Source: an uncultured Bacillota bacterium (lineage in GTDB: Bacteria > Bacillota > Clostridia > Christensenellales > Borkfalkiaceae). Taken from it: DNA of 64,000 nt. Shown here one piece after another: positions 7,711 through 16,728 of this stretch. Position numbers and translations under genes: made by a program. The notes under the pieces are model-generated. The model saw nothing but the letters and a program-made list of their open reading frames with translations, did not search any database and had not been told where the DNA came from. How positions within the stretch are numbered: position 1 is the stretch's first letter; each line of letters starts with the position of its first letter. The stretch is taken from positions 1-64,000 of the forward strand of contig CASEHS010000001.1 in assembly GCA_949287815.1 (NCBI GenBank), read 5' to 3'.

Positions 7711-8976
7711 TCAGTCTTTGAATAAAAACTCCACTTCGCCTATGACAATGGTATCGTCTTCCTGTACACCCCTCTTGCGCAACTCGCGGATCACTCCTTT
7801 ATCGCGTAAGATCTTCTGGAAATAAGCCATAGAATCGGGATCGGAAAGCACCACGTTTCTTTCGAGCATATCCACAAGTCCGCCCGTTACGTACCATACG
7901 TTTTCCGTTTCGTCCTTTCCGATGACAAACTCGTTCACGTCCGCGCGCTCGTAAGCAAACTCATCGGCAGGAACGGGCTCTGCGGGCGGAAGCGTATCAA
8001 GAACTTCAAAAATACCCTCGATCAGCTCCTTTGTCCCCTCGCCTTTGATCGCCGAAATGGGATATTTTTTATATTTTCTTACCTTTTTGCGAAAATTTTT
8101 TATATTTTCTTCCGCACCGGGAATATCGCACTTATTAAACACTACGACCTGCGGCAGCGAGGCCAGTTTTTTACTGTACTGTTTGAGTTCCGCATTGATT
8201 TGTTTGAAATCCTCATACGGATCTCTGCCCTCTATGCCCGAAATGTCGACCACGTGGCAAAGCATCCTTGTTCTCTCGATATGTCTCAAAAAATCATGAC
8301 CGAGCCCGGCACCTTCTGCCGCTCCCTCGATAAGCCCCGGAATATCTGCCGCAACAAAAGATTTATCGTAATATTTCACGACGCCGAGATTGGGAGAAAG
8401 GGTCGTAAAATGATAATCCGCAATTTTAGGTTTTGCCGCGGAAATCTTGGAAAGCAAAGTGCTTTTTCCGACGTTAGGGAAACCGATGATCCCCACATCC
8501 GCGATCACTTTGAGCTCTAAAAGCAAAGTGTGTACCTGCGTCTTTTCGCCCTTTTGCGCAAAATGCGGCGCGTGACGTCTGGCAGTTGTAAAACGGACGT
8601 TGCCTTTACCGCCGTTTCCGCCGCGGGCAATCAGCTTTTTCTCGCCGTCGTGATAGACATCGCAGATGATTTTACCCGATTCAGCGTCGCGCACGATCGT
8701 GCCGAGCGGAAGCGCAATGACGATATCGTTGCCCCCTTTTCCGAAACAGTTGTTCGTGCCGCCTCTCTCGCCGTTTCCTGCGGTAAATTTACTGCCGAAA
8801 CGAAATTCCACAAGATCGTTTTTATCTTTATCGCCGACCACATAAACGTCGCCGCCCTTGCCGCCGTCACCGCCGTCGGGGCCGCCGTTCGCAAAACCTT
8901 TGAAACTTTTAAAAGAATTCATTCCGTCGCCGCCGTCTCCCGACTTGACGGTAATTTTTACTTTATCGACAAACAT
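7711..8976 (-). CDS. obg: GTPase Obg (ribosome assembly)
   Basis: A 421-residue three-domain protein. The glycine-rich OBG fold comes first (SGDGGDGMNSFKSFKGFA, GGDGGKGGDVYV). The G domain holds P-loop GFPNVGKST, switch DYHFTTLSPN, DIPGLIEGA and FNKCD. The C-terminal OCT domain starts near residue 335 (EFAYERADVNEFVIG). Obg assists late 50S assembly and stress adaptation. It starts three bases after nth ends, in the same operon. Confidence 0.97.
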   Translation of the reverse strand: MFVDKVKITVKSGDGGDGMNSFKSFKGFANGGPDGGDGGKGGDVYVVGDKDKNDLVEFRFGSKFTAGNGERGGTNNCFGKGGNDIVIALPLGTIVRDAESGKIICDVYHDGEKKLIARGGNGGKGNVRFTTARRHAPHFAQKGEKTQVHTLLLELKVIADVGIIGFPNVGKSTLLSKISAAKPKIADYHFTTLSPNLGVVKYYDKSFVAADIPGLIEGAAEGAGLGHDFLRHIERTRMLCHVVDISGIEGRDPYEDFKQINAELKQYSKKLASLPQVVVFNKCDIPGAEENIKNFRKKVRKYKKYPISAIKGEGTKELIEGIFEVLDTLPPAEPVPADEFAYERADVNEFVIGKDETENVWYVTGGLVDMLERNVVLSDPDSMAYFQKILRDKGVIRELRKRGVQEDDTIVIGEVEFLFKD

Positions 8977-8979
8977 ATC

Positions 8980-9624
8980 CTATTCCCCTTTCCGCGGTAA
9001 AGCGGCAAAATACTCGCAGACTTCCGAAAGCGGACATACGCCGCAGTCTGGTTTTTGCGAATGGCAGACTTTTCTGCCGTGCCAGATCAGCCAATGATGT
9101 GCTTTCGACCAGTCTTTCTGCGGAATATTACTTTTGAGTTGTTCTTCCGTTGCGGCAGGCGTTACGGCGTGCGCAAGTCCGAGCCTGTTACTTACACGGA
9201 AAACGTGCGTATCCACGGCGATCGCGTCCTTTTCAAACCAAACGGAAGAAACGACGTTTGCCGTCTTTTGCCCCACTCCCGCAAGAGATTTCAGATCGGA
9301 AAATTTTTCGGGGACTTGTCCTTCAAATTTTTCCACAATGTCGCGCGATGCGGATAAAATATGCGCCGCTTTACTCCTGTACAAACCGCAGGAAAAAATA
9401 AATTTTTCCAGTTGTTCCTGAGAAAGAAGTAGCATTTTCTCGGGCGTGTTGTGTTCGCGGAACAGTTCCGCCGTTACCTTGTTCACACGCTCATCCGTGC
9501 ATTGCGCAGAAAGAATGACGGCAACGAGCAATTCATAAGCGGTAGAATAAATGAGCGCGGGGCGTGCGTCCGCATATACCGTTGATAAAATATTCAACGC
9601 TTTGTTTTTTTGGCTTTCGTTCAT
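8980..9624 (-). CDS. nth: Endonuclease III (DNA glycosylase/AP lyase)
   Basis: Removes oxidised pyrimidines and nicks the abasic site. The helix-hairpin-helix LKSLAGVGQKTANVV contains the nucleophilic lysine, and AVDTHVFRVSNRLGL holds the catalytic aspartate. The four cysteines C-x6-C-x2-C-x5-C at the C-terminus bind [4Fe-4S]. I place the start at the ATG at 9624 (214 residues). The longer TTG start at 9660 is rejected because that TTG is part of the -35 box. There is no Shine-Dalgarno, and the predicted transcript begins at or next to the ATG. Confidence 0.92.
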   Translation of the reverse strand: MNESQKNKALNILSTVYADARPALIYSTAYELLVAVILSAQCTDERVNKVTAELFREHNTPEKMLLLSQEQLEKFIFSCGLYRSKAAHILSASRDIVEKFEGQVPEKFSDLKSLAGVGQKTANVVSSVWFEKDAIAVDTHVFRVSNRLGLAHAVTPAATEEQLKSNIPQKDWSKAHHWLIWHGRKVCHSQKPDCGVCPLSEVCEYFAALPRKGE

Positions 9625-9631
9625 ATGCGGT

Positions 9632-9660
9632 ATTTTACCACAACACACGATTTTTTTCAA
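9632..9660 (-). promoter_or_regulatory. Promoter of nth-obg operon, apparently giving a leaderless mRNA
   Basis: Minus strand TTGAAA (9655-9660), 17 bp, TAAAAT (9632-9637). Seven bases separate the -10 box from the nth ATG, so the expected +1 falls on or beside the start codon. Confidence 0.7.
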
Positions 9661-9736
9661 TGATTTTTAATGTCGCTTTATCTGAAAAAGAACTTTTCGG
9701 TTTTTCAAGGCAATAAATTACTTTTTTAAAAAATAT

Positions 9737-9765
9737 CCCCGCGCCGAATATTATACGGCGCGGGG
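9737..9765 (-). terminator. Terminator of the DUF3343 gene
   Basis: Stem CCCCGCGCCG with its complement around a 9-base loop, followed on the minus strand by ATATTTTTTAA. Confidence 0.85.
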
Positions 9766-9771
9766 AAAGCA

Positions 9772-10029
9772 TTATATCGGTTTAACAAAAATTTTACCGT
9801 ACCTGTTTTCCACACGGAAAAACCCGACGAACGACATATTCGGCGAAACGTAAACCAACCGTTTTGCCTTTTCGAGGTCGGGAGCATTGATCCGCGCGGA
9901 AATGCCGCACCCCACGTTTGCTTCGCGTGGCGTGGACACCGCACAGGCATAAATTCCATATTTTCTCAGTCTCGAAATAAAATCCAGTGTCTGAGATCGG
10001 GAACGGAAAACCGCCAGAATGTACTGCAT
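9772..10029 (-). CDS. DUF3343 family protein (putative Se/S carrier-like)
   Basis: An 85-residue protein with the DUF3343 pattern: an opening YILAVFRSRSQTLDF, the central CG motif in VGCGISARI, and AKRLVYVSPNMSFVG. The family is often annotated as a putative selenium/sulfur carrier-like protein and is found near selenium or cysteine-desulfurase genes. Here it is divergent from a cysteine desulfurase-family gene 104 bp away, which suggests shared sulfur or selenium trafficking (inference). No direct evidence of function. Confidence 0.8.
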   Translation of the reverse strand: MQYILAVFRSRSQTLDFISRLRKYGIYACAVSTPREANVGCGISARINAPDLEKAKRLVYVSPNMSFVGFFRVENRYGKIFVKPI

Positions 10030-10133
10030 GATCAGATATCTCCCGTAAAATTCTGCGATATATTTTCAGAGTAGCGCATATGATAATAACGGCGCCGCAG
10101 CGCGCCGACTAAGCCCACGGAGAAAATTATTCT

Positions 10134-11273
10134 ATGATTTATTTTGATAATGCCGCAACAGGCGGAAAAAAACCTCATTCTGTCAAAGAATCTGTCTGCG
10201 CTGCCGTAAACAGCCTCGCCGCAAATCCGGGACGGAGCGGGCATAAACTTTCCCTTGCCCTTGCGGAAAATATTTTATCTTGCCGAAAACTTCTTGCGGA
10301 ATTTTTCGACGTACCGTCTTTTGAGCGTGTGGTGTTTACAAAAAATTGTACCGAAGCACTCAATGCCGCCATTTTCGGGCTGGTAAACGGCATTAAGGAT
10401 AAAATCCCGCATATAGTTTCGACTGTTATGGAACACAATTCCGTACTCCGTCCGCTTTTTGCCCTCGAACGGGCAGGCAGGATCACGCTTACGCTTACTG
10501 ACCTGAACGAGTACGGTACCGTTTCGGCGGAAGATCTTGCCCAAAACGTACAAGAAGATACAGCCGCCGTTGTTTTTACGCTTGCATCAAACGTGACGGG
10601 TGCCGCGATCGATGCGGAAAAAGTATGCCGTCTTCTGCCCGAAAAAGTAATTAAGATCTGCGACGGAGCGCAGGCCTGCGGGCATATTCCCGTACGGCTT
10701 TCCGAGCAAGGCATCGACGCCCTCGCCGTTGCGGGTCACAAGGGTATGCACGGCATACAGGGAAGCGGCGTTTTGCTCTTTTCCGAGCGTTTTGACCCCT
10801 CACCTCTGCTCTACGGCGGAACGGGCAGTGAAAGCATGAACCCCGATATGCCGGCATTTTATCCCGATCGGCTGGAAGCGGGTACTTTGTCTTATCCCGC
10901 GATCATTTCACTGGCGGAAGGAACGCTGTATCTAAAAAGAAAAATGAAAGACAGTGCAAATGAAATACAGCGCATGACTTCCGAACTGATCTGCGGACTG
11001 AAAACCATACCGGGACTCAGCGTCTATTCTGCAAAAAATCCTTTCGGTATCGTATCCTTTTCTTCTGACCGCATGCAATCGGAATTTTTTGCACAGGAAC
11101 TTTCCGATCAGTTTCAGATAGCCGTGCGCGGCGGATTGCACTGCGCACCGCAGATGCACCGCGCGCTCGGCACCGAAAACGGAGGACTTGTTCGCGTAAG
11201 TATTTCCGAATTCAACACAAGGCGCGAAATAGCCCTCTTCCTCGATGCGGCACAGACCATTCAGCGGGGCTGA
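10134..11273 (+). CDS. Cysteine desulfurase family protein (class V aminotransferase)
   Basis: A PLP enzyme of 379 residues. YFDNAATGGKKP and NPGRSGHKLSLA match the N-terminus of the EF2568-type desulfurase subfamily. The PLP lysine is in AVAGHKGMHGIQGSG, and the sulfur-accepting cysteine is in VRGGLHCAPQMH near residue 341. It probably takes sulfur (or selenium) from cysteine (selenocysteine). It is not the IscS/SufS housekeeping type and has no isc/suf neighbours. Partner evidence is the divergent DUF3343 gene. Confidence 0.88.
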   Translation: MIYFDNAATGGKKPHSVKESVCAAVNSLAANPGRSGHKLSLALAENILSCRKLLAEFFDVPSFERVVFTKNCTEALNAAIFGLVNGIKDKIPHIVSTVMEHNSVLRPLFALERAGRITLTLTDLNEYGTVSAEDLAQNVQEDTAAVVFTLASNVTGAAIDAEKVCRLLPEKVIKICDGAQACGHIPVRLSEQGIDALAVAGHKGMHGIQGSGVLLFSERFDPSPLLYGGTGSESMNPDMPAFYPDRLEAGTLSYPAIISLAEGTLYLKRKMKDSANEIQRMTSELICGLKTIPGLSVYSAKNPFGIVSFSSDRMQSEFFAQELSDQFQIAVRGGLHCAPQMHRALGTENGGLVRVSISEFNTRREIALFLDAAQTIQRG

Positions 11274-11300
11274 CCTCGCTTTTTAAGCAAATCCCGAAGG

Positions 11301-11579
11301 TTACATTTTTTTGAGCCTTGAAATAACAAATGCAAGTTTTTTACGCTGCGCCCCGTCCAGAACGGGAGAAACGGCTGCGGCAAATTTATCGAGATCCGCA
11401 TCCGACAAAGTTCCGTTTTTACGGCCCTGTTCCGCTTCTTTGTAAATTGCGTGAAGAATATCGCTTTCGCCTTTTCCGCCGAAAGCGCGAACCATTTTTT
11501 CAGCGAGTCCGGCTACATCTTCCGGAATTTTTCCGCTTTCGGTTTTTTTATCTTTGGAATAGGAATTGAAATCTTGCAT
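11301..11579 (-). CDS. Small soluble protein, unknown function
   Basis: The start is the ATG at 11579, set by GGAGGTG immediately upstream; a longer frame exists without a ribosome site. The 92 residues begin MQDFNSYSKDKK and include DVAGLAEKMVRAFGGKGE, ILHAIYKEAEQGRKNGTLS and LDGAQRKKLAFVISRLKK. Predicted all-helical. I recall similar small proteins in Clostridia but no assigned function. It is divergent from another small unknown gene at 11727. Confidence 0.7.
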   Translation of the reverse strand: MQDFNSYSKDKKTESGKIPEDVAGLAEKMVRAFGGKGESDILHAIYKEAEQGRKNGTLSDADLDKFAAAVSPVLDGAQRKKLAFVISRLKKM

Positions 11580-11726
11580 AAATTCACCTCCGCAAAACCC
11601 GATATTCATTTATATGCAGGAGCGGCAAAGGCTGACAAATTTTCAAGCATGAAATATCTTTAAAGGTAATTTTCTTTGAATGCACAAAAAAACTTTTTCC
11701 GTAATAAGATATTGTGAGGAACTTAT

Positions 11727-12095
11727 ATGGAAATTTTATTGATCTTGTTTCTGATCGCGTACGGTACGCAAAACAAACGCCCGCCCGACTTATCCATTCT
11801 GACGAGCGCCGTAAATTTTCTGAATAATAAAGACCCCGAAAGCCTTCTTTCGGATAAATATTTTTCCGAAATGAAAATAGGCGGGATCCCTGCCGCCGAT
11901 CTTATCCGCGCGATACGTTCGGTCAAGGAATACGCGGGAGTATTACCGGGACTTTTTAATTCCCCCACACAGGAAAAGGAAACGGCAAAACAGGAACCTG
12001 CCTCTACGCAAAATACTCCACCGCCCGATCTTTCCGCCATTTCTTCACTTGCGGACGACAGTATCGCAGGAGCGCTCAACAGATATTTTTCCTGA
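11727..12095 (+). CDS. Small protein with N-terminal hydrophobic segment, unknown function
   Basis: A 122-residue protein with ATG preceded by GAGG. Residues 2-13 (EILLILFLIAYG) form a short hydrophobic start that is marginal for a membrane helix or signal. The middle is helical (PPDLSILTSAVNFLNN, AADLIRAIRSVKEYAGVLPG), then comes a Pro/Thr-rich linker. It is divergent from the gene at 11301-11579 with a 147-bp shared upstream region. No family recognised. Confidence 0.65.
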   Translation: MEILLILFLIAYGTQNKRPPDLSILTSAVNFLNNKDPESLLSDKYFSEMKIGGIPAADLIRAIRSVKEYAGVLPGLFNSPTQEKETAKQEPASTQNTPPPDLSAISSLADDSIAGALNRYFS

Positions 12096-12129
12096 TACAT
12101 ACCTTCTAAAAAATTTGCTGAAATAACTA

Positions 12130-12163
12130 CGGCGGCGCCGCAATTTACTTTGCGGCGCCGCCG
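12130..12163. terminator. Terminator between 11727 gene and S41 protease
   Basis: A 14-bp perfect stem CGGCGGCGCCGCAA with its complement and a 6-base loop, followed on the plus strand by GATAATTTTTTTAAG. Confidence 0.85.
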
Positions 12164-12210
12164 ATAATTTTTTTAAGATACGCCGAGCAAATCTTCCGAC
12201 GTATTTTTAA

Positions 12211-13563
12211 TTATATTTCCGATAAAATTTCTTTGAGTACGGGATCTTTATAAACGGCATTAGTTTCAGAATATTTGCCGATCGCTCCGTCCTTAGTGGA
12301 AATGCCCTTTCCGTGAATACAGGTTTCCCCGTCAGGCCAATAAATATACGCAGTCGTCAGTTTGACAGCCGTACCCGTAAAAGGATTTTCGTATGTCGTC
12401 TGCATAATACCTTTCCCGAACGTTCTCGCCTCCGCACCTTCTGCGGGATCAGTGGTGACAAGATAGGTCTGTTCCAAAGAAGTCGTGCCGCTGCAAAGCA
12501 TAGCCCCCATCAACGCTTCCGATGCCGAAGCAGAATTGCGGTTTGCGATCACATAAACTTTGCTGTCTCCGAAATATTCTTCAAAGTAACCGCCCTTGGT
12601 TCGGAAAACTTCCTTATCCTTTTTACTTTTGGCGATGGCAACGACATCGCCCTTTTCCGCCCCTTTCATCAGGTACGATGCGATACCGCGCAAGACCTCC
12701 ATATCTCCGCCGCCGTTGTTGCGAAGATCGAGCACGAGTTTGGTTTTTCCGTCCTTCAAAAACTGTCTTGCCGCCGCCGCAAATTCCGCCGCCGCGTTGC
12801 CGTAAAAACGTACAAGCTGAATATATGCCGTATCCTCATCTATGCCATTCATGCCCGTTCCGCATTGCACCCAACCGCCTTGACTGTAAATCGGAGCATA
12901 TTTCGCTTCTTTTGTCGCATACAGCACAAAACTTTCGGTATACGCGCCTGCCTTGATAGACAATTCCAGACAATCTTCCGTAGCAGAGGAAGATTCGGAA
13001 GAAAGGCGCAAAAAGATTTCATCTCCCGACTTGTATTTTCCGAGTTCCGTAAGAAGGGATTTCGAATCAAAAGTGTTCTGATACTCCCCCTTTTTTGCCC
13101 CTACGCCTGTAAGAAACATTCCCGCCTCTATTTTTTCACCCTTTTCGTTTTCCGCTAAAAAAGCGGGAGAGCCGATCGCTACGTGATAAAGAAGATTGGA
13201 ATCGGAGAAAAAGGAAAACCCCGTTCCCACCATATTGCCTTGACGAGAAGACGTGACGCTTCTGTATTCATCTGCCGTGTAAAAGCAGGAATAATCGTCC
13301 AGTTTTGCTTCTACACCGTCGATCGCCGCCTGCCAGAATTGTTCGTCGGACATCTCCCCATAGTATTCGTCCTGGATCATCTCTTTGAACCATAAAAGAT
13401 CTTTAAGTCCCTGATCCGCCGAGATCCAGGCATATAAAATGCCCGCTCCGAACAATAAAACCGCGACGAGCAGAGCATAAATCCTGCCGCGCAATTTATT
13501 TTTTTTCACTCCCAGCGGAGAATTTTCCGCATCGGGATTGACGATATTTTTGTATCTGTTCAT
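12211..13563 (-). CDS. Membrane-anchored S41 (C-terminal processing) protease
   Basis: A 450-residue protein. A single N-terminal transmembrane anchor lies at residues 25-46 (GRIYALLVAVLLFGAGILYA), placing the enzyme outside the membrane. A degenerate PDZ region follows (about 100-190), then the S41 core: VLDLRNNGGGDMEVLRG and the nucleophile serine in VIANRNSASASEALMGAM. The general-base lysine should lie about 25 residues later (GKGIMQTTYENP region). CtpA-type enzymes trim exported proteins. An AGGAGG site precedes the ATG. It is monocistronic as seen. Confidence 0.88.
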   Translation of the reverse strand: MNRYKNIVNPDAENSPLGVKKNKLRGRIYALLVAVLLFGAGILYAWISADQGLKDLLWFKEMIQDEYYGEMSDEQFWQAAIDGVEAKLDDYSCFYTADEYRSVTSSRQGNMVGTGFSFFSDSNLLYHVAIGSPAFLAENEKGEKIEAGMFLTGVGAKKGEYQNTFDSKSLLTELGKYKSGDEIFLRLSSESSSATEDCLELSIKAGAYTESFVLYATKEAKYAPIYSQGGWVQCGTGMNGIDEDTAYIQLVRFYGNAAAEFAAAARQFLKDGKTKLVLDLRNNGGGDMEVLRGIASYLMKGAEKGDVVAIAKSKKDKEVFRTKGGYFEEYFGDSKVYVIANRNSASASEALMGAMLCSGTTSLEQTYLVTTDPAEGAEARTFGKGIMQTTYENPFTGTAVKLTTAYIYWPDGETCIHGKGISTKDGAIGKYSETNAVYKDPVLKEILSEI

Positions 13564-13602
13564 TTTTCCTCCTGCCTGAACACAAGTTTTTTGTGTTTTA
13601 GG

Positions 13603-13637
13603 ACTATAAAAAGCAATTCCCGCAATAAAGCGGGAAT
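13603..13637 (-). terminator. Terminator of cdd
   Basis: Stem ATTCCCGC/GCGGGAAT (13616-13637) with a 6-base loop, followed on the minus strand by TGCTTTTTA. Confidence 0.75.
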
Positions 13638-13647
13638 GATTTTCTGA

Positions 13648-14040
13648 TTACTTTCTCTGATCCCAAGGCAACGGGAGCAGTTCTTTTAAGGTTATTTCCT
13701 TTTCGTCTTCCAATGAAAGAAGAAATTTTGTTCCCGCATTTTCGGGTGACAGCAAGGATAAAAACTCTCTGCAACTTCCGCACGGGGTCAAAAGCACGCC
13801 GTCTTTATTCACACAAACGATTCTGCGGACAGTACGTTCCCCGTCCGTAAACATTTGAGCAGCCGCACTGCGTTCCGCGCAAAAGCCAAGACCGCATGCA
13901 AGATCGAGATTGACGCCCGTATAATATTTTCCGTTCGCGCCTTCTAAAACCGCACTGACAAATCCGCCCGAAAAATAATCTCCGTAAATCTTCGGCGACA
14001 ATTTAGAAAGAGCAAGCTCATACATCTCGCGATAAGTCAT
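13648..14040 (-). CDS. cdd: Cytidine deaminase
   Basis: Deaminates cytidine/deoxycytidine to uridine/deoxyuridine, which the phosphorylase at 1581-2891 could then split. The 130 residues match the homotetrameric class. Zinc ligands are in CGLGFCAERSAAAQM (with catalytic Glu) and LTPCGSCREFL. The ATG at 14040 follows AAGGGG at a rather long distance of about 12 bases. It stands alone, with a terminator after it. Confidence 0.93.
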   Translation of the reverse strand: MTYREMYELALSKLSPKIYGDYFSGGFVSAVLEGANGKYYTGVNLDLACGLGFCAERSAAAQMFTDGERTVRRIVCVNKDGVLLTPCGSCREFLSLLSPENAGTKFLLSLEDEKEITLKELLPLPWDQRK

Positions 14041-14162
14041 TGTATCTGTTTTTCCCCTTAAATACTTTCTTTATACTAAAATCGGTTGCTCTGTTTCGGT
14101 TTTTATTAAACAAACGATAGCCTTACCTACACGCCGAAACGTTTAATACATAATTTTTGGAA

Positions 14163-15341
14163 TCAGATGCGGGAAAGCCCCTCTTTTTTTGCCTGCTCGG
14201 CAACAGCCGCCGCGACAGCCGGAGCAACGCGCGGATCAAACGCCGAAGGAATAATATTTTCTCTCGTAAGATCTTTTCCGACAAGTTCTGCCAATGCTTT
14301 TGCCGCCGCGACTTTCATGCCCTCGCTGATATCCCTTGCGCGGACATCGAGCGCGCCGCGGAACACACCGGGAAAAGCGAGCACATTATTGATCTGGTTG
14401 GGAAAATCACTTCTGCCCGTTCCTACAATGAAAGCGCCTGCTTCGAGTGCCTGATCGGGATAAATTTCAGGTTCGGGATTTGCCATCGCGAACACAACCG
14501 ACTTTTCTGCCATAGTCTTTACCATTTCGGGAGTAAGCTGGCGGGGTGCGGAAACGCCGATAAATACGTCTGCACCGTTTACAGCATCTTTGAGCGTGCC
14601 GCGAAGTTTTGAACGGTTGGTGCGCTTTGCAATTTCAGCCTGCGCGGATGTGAGCCACGCCTCGCCTTCCGCAACCAGTCCGTTTTTATCCGACATAATG
14701 ATATTCTGAGCGCCGCTCTCCAAAAGAAGTTTGCAGATCGCAATTCCAGCGCTTCCTGCGCCGCAGATAACTATCCTGACCTTTGCAAGATCTTTTGCGC
14801 AAAGTTTCAGGGCATTCATAAGCGCGGCGACAACTACGATCGCAGTGCCGTGCTGATCGTCGTGAAAAACAGGGATATCCAATTTTTCTTTGAGGCGTTT
14901 TTCCACCGCAAAACATTTGGGCGCGGAAATATCTTCAAGGTTGATCCCGCCGAAAGAAGGCGCAATCATTTCCACTGCTTTCACGATATCGTCCTCATCC
15001 TGACCGGACAGAACGATCGGAATACTGTCGATATCGGCAAATTCTTTAAAGAGAAGGCTCTTTCCTTCCATAACGGGAAGCCCCGCAAGTCCGCCGATAT
15101 TGCCAAGCCCGAGCACGGCGCTCCCGTCCGAAACCACAGCCACGGTATTCCATTTACGGGTATAGAGATAAGCGGCGGAAGGATCGGCCGCAATTTTTCT
15201 GCAAGGCTCTGCAACGCCCGGGGTATACGCCTCGGAAAGTGCTGTCTTGTCTTTGACCTCAACAAGAGAACGTACGGCGATTTTGCCGCGAAGTTTTGCG
15301 TGAAGTTCGAGGGAACGTTCATAAATATCCGGTTGTTTCAT
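14163..15341 (-). CDS. NAD(P)-dependent malic enzyme
   Basis: Oxidatively decarboxylates malate to pyruvate, yielding NAD(P)H. The 392-residue short bacterial form shows [29 protein letters not shown], the metal site [11 protein letters not shown] and [12 protein letters not shown], and the Rossmann loop [18 protein letters not shown] precedes the ATG. The gene lies 52 bp downstream of a PucR/CdaR-like regulator on the same strand, so it is probably cotranscribed with and controlled by it. Cofactor preference cannot be read with certainty. Confidence 0.93.
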   Translation of the reverse strand: MKQPDIYERSLELHAKLRGKIAVRSLVEVKDKTALSEAYTPGVAEPCRKIAADPSAAYLYTRKWNTVAVVSDGSAVLGLGNIGGLAGLPVMEGKSLLFKEFADIDSIPIVLSGQDEDDIVKAVEMIAPSFGGINLEDISAPKCFAVEKRLKEKLDIPVFHDDQHGTAIVVVAALMNALKLCAKDLAKVRIVICGAGSAGIAICKLLLESGAQNIIMSDKNGLVAEGEAWLTSAQAEIAKRTNRSKLRGTLKDAVNGADVFIGVSAPRQLTPEMVKTMAEKSVVFAMANPEPEIYPDQALEAGAFIVGTGRSDFPNQINNVLAFPGVFRGALDVRARDISEGMKVAAAKALAELVGKDLTRENIIPSAFDPRVAPAVAAAVAEQAKKEGLSRI

Positions 15342-15393
15342 ACTTTATCCTCCGTATGCGTATACTGTTTATCGTATTTAAAAAAAATTTGCT

Positions 15394-16428
15394 TTAAACG
15401 AGTTTGGACAAAATTGTAATGATGCGGAAAGTCACCGCGTCTGTGAAATTGCGAAGATTCAGCCCCGTAACCCGTTCGATCTTGTCCAATCTGTACATAA
15501 GTGTATTTCGGTGCATATATAAATTTCTTGAAGTTTCGCTGACGTTGAGATTGTTTTCCAAGAACTCTTCTGCGGTATTGACCATATCTTCATCCTTGAA
15601 CAGTTCTTTCGCCTCGCCTTCGAGAAGGACGGAAAGATATTCGCTGAGTTTTGATTCGGGAATATCTTCCAGCATTTTAATGAGCAAAAACTCTCTGTAA
15701 GTATGCACGTCGCCTTTGGCGTTGAAAACTTCACTCATTCTGAGCGCGGAATCCGCCTGCCTGTATGAAGAAGCGATATCGTCAAAGCGGCGCACTGTAC
15801 CGCCGACACCGATTTTGACTTTTATGCCCACTTCTTCAAAAAGCGATCTTGCAAGAAAAGACGCAAACTCAAAAGAGGATTGATAATCCGCATCTTCCTC
15901 AACGAACCTGACCAATGCGCAAGTTTTACCCGCGACCAAAGCCGCGCAATCGGAATCCCCCGTCGTATACTGGGATAAAAGAGAGAGCATCTCCCCCGCT
16001 CTCGTCTCAAACGAGATCGCAAGCGCAAAGCAAGATCTGTCGGGTACAGAATATTTGATCCGATAGGTTTGCAGATCGGCACTGCCGCACTCACCGAGAA
16101 GAATACGACGCAAAAACTCGGGTTTAGGAATATTTAAAGCCTTACCCGCAAAATTCTCAATTGTGTCGGCAAGAAGAAGGGCATAATTTCGTTCGGCAAC
16201 CCCTGTCCCTCTGATCGCGCAGACAAATTCCGTGCCTTTCTGCGAAATTCTGAATAACGTGCAATCCGACTGCCTGTTTTGAAATACCCCGTCAAAAACA
16301 AAGTTATTCGGGGTCAGCGTTCCGCCCGCAGCCGAAAAAAGAAACTTCCCCTGCTGCGAAAACACAAACACTTCTATGCCCGTTTTTTCATAAACGGCCT
16401 GCACCGCCTTTTTCAATTCGGAATGCAT
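15394..16428 (-). CDS. PucR/CdaR-like transcriptional regulator
   Basis: Start set at the ATG at 16428 by GGGGAGG five bases upstream, giving 344 residues; an 88-residue longer frame lacks a ribosome site. The N-terminus (HSELKKAVQAVYEKTGIEV) looks like a sugar-diacid/ligand-binding region. A GGDEF-like middle follows (IKVGVGGTVRRFDDIASSY). The C-terminal HTH_30 carries LYMHRNTLMYRLDKIERVTG. Members control organic-acid or purine catabolism. Cotranscription with malic enzyme suggests control by malate or a related acid (inference). Confidence 0.85.
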   Translation of the reverse strand: MHSELKKAVQAVYEKTGIEVFVFSQQGKFLFSAAGGTLTPNNFVFDGVFQNRQSDCTLFRISQKGTEFVCAIRGTGVAERNYALLLADTIENFAGKALNIPKPEFLRRILLGECGSADLQTYRIKYSVPDRSCFALAISFETRAGEMLSLLSQYTTGDSDCAALVAGKTCALVRFVEEDADYQSSFEFASFLARSLFEEVGIKVKIGVGGTVRRFDDIASSYRQADSALRMSEVFNAKGDVHTYREFLLIKMLEDIPESKLSEYLSVLLEGEAKELFKDEDMVNTAEEFLENNLNVSETSRNLYMHRNTLMYRLDKIERVTGLNLRNFTDAVTFRIITILSKLV

Positions 16429-16482
16429 ATGCCTCCCCAAGCAGAGCTTAAAAGCCCCGCTGAACTGATTTCTTTCTCGGTA

Positions 16483-16511
16483 ATTATAACTTAATTGAAG
16501 AAAAATATCAA
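16483..16511 (-). promoter_or_regulatory. Promoter of regulator-malic enzyme operon
   Basis: Minus strand TTGATA (16506-16511), 17 bp, TATAAT (16483-16488), about 55 bp before the regulator ATG. Confidence 0.75.
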
Positions 16512-16619
16512 TCTTTTTACCCCTTTTCCGTATAATCCGATAAAAATCCCTTATTTGTATCATACTTATAAAAGGAATGAATTCATTTATTTCAAGGGGA
16601 AAAGTATTTTGTTTTCTAC

Positions 16620-16648
16620 TTGACACTTTTTCCTCTATGTAGTAAAAT
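16620..16648 (+). promoter_or_regulatory. Promoter of the 16729 membrane-protein gene
   Basis: TTGACA (16620-16625), 17 bp, TAAAAT (16643-16648). A terminator-like hairpin (16666-16697) lies between it and the start codon. Confidence 0.75.
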
Positions 16649-16665
16649 AGTAACTGTGATAGAAT

Positions 16666-16701
16666 AAAAAGTGCAAACTTGATATTTCGCACTTTTTCTT
16701 T
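16666..16701 (+). promoter_or_regulatory. Terminator-like hairpin in the 5' leader of the 16729 gene
   Basis: AAAAAGTGC (16666-16674) pairs with GCACTTTTT (16689-16697), then CTTTT. It sits downstream of the promoter and 30 bases before the ATG, so it could act as an attenuator. Confidence 0.45.
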
Positions 16702-16728
16702 TATGAAATTTATTCGCGGGGTATTTTT

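Noticed and set aside
9624..9660. Longer nth with TTG start at 9660
   Set aside because: That TTG is within the -35 box of the promoter, so it would not be transcribed.
16429..16692. 88-residue N-terminal extension of the PucR/CdaR-like regulator
   Set aside because: The extension covers the promoter and has no ribosome site; ATG 16428 follows GGGGAGG.
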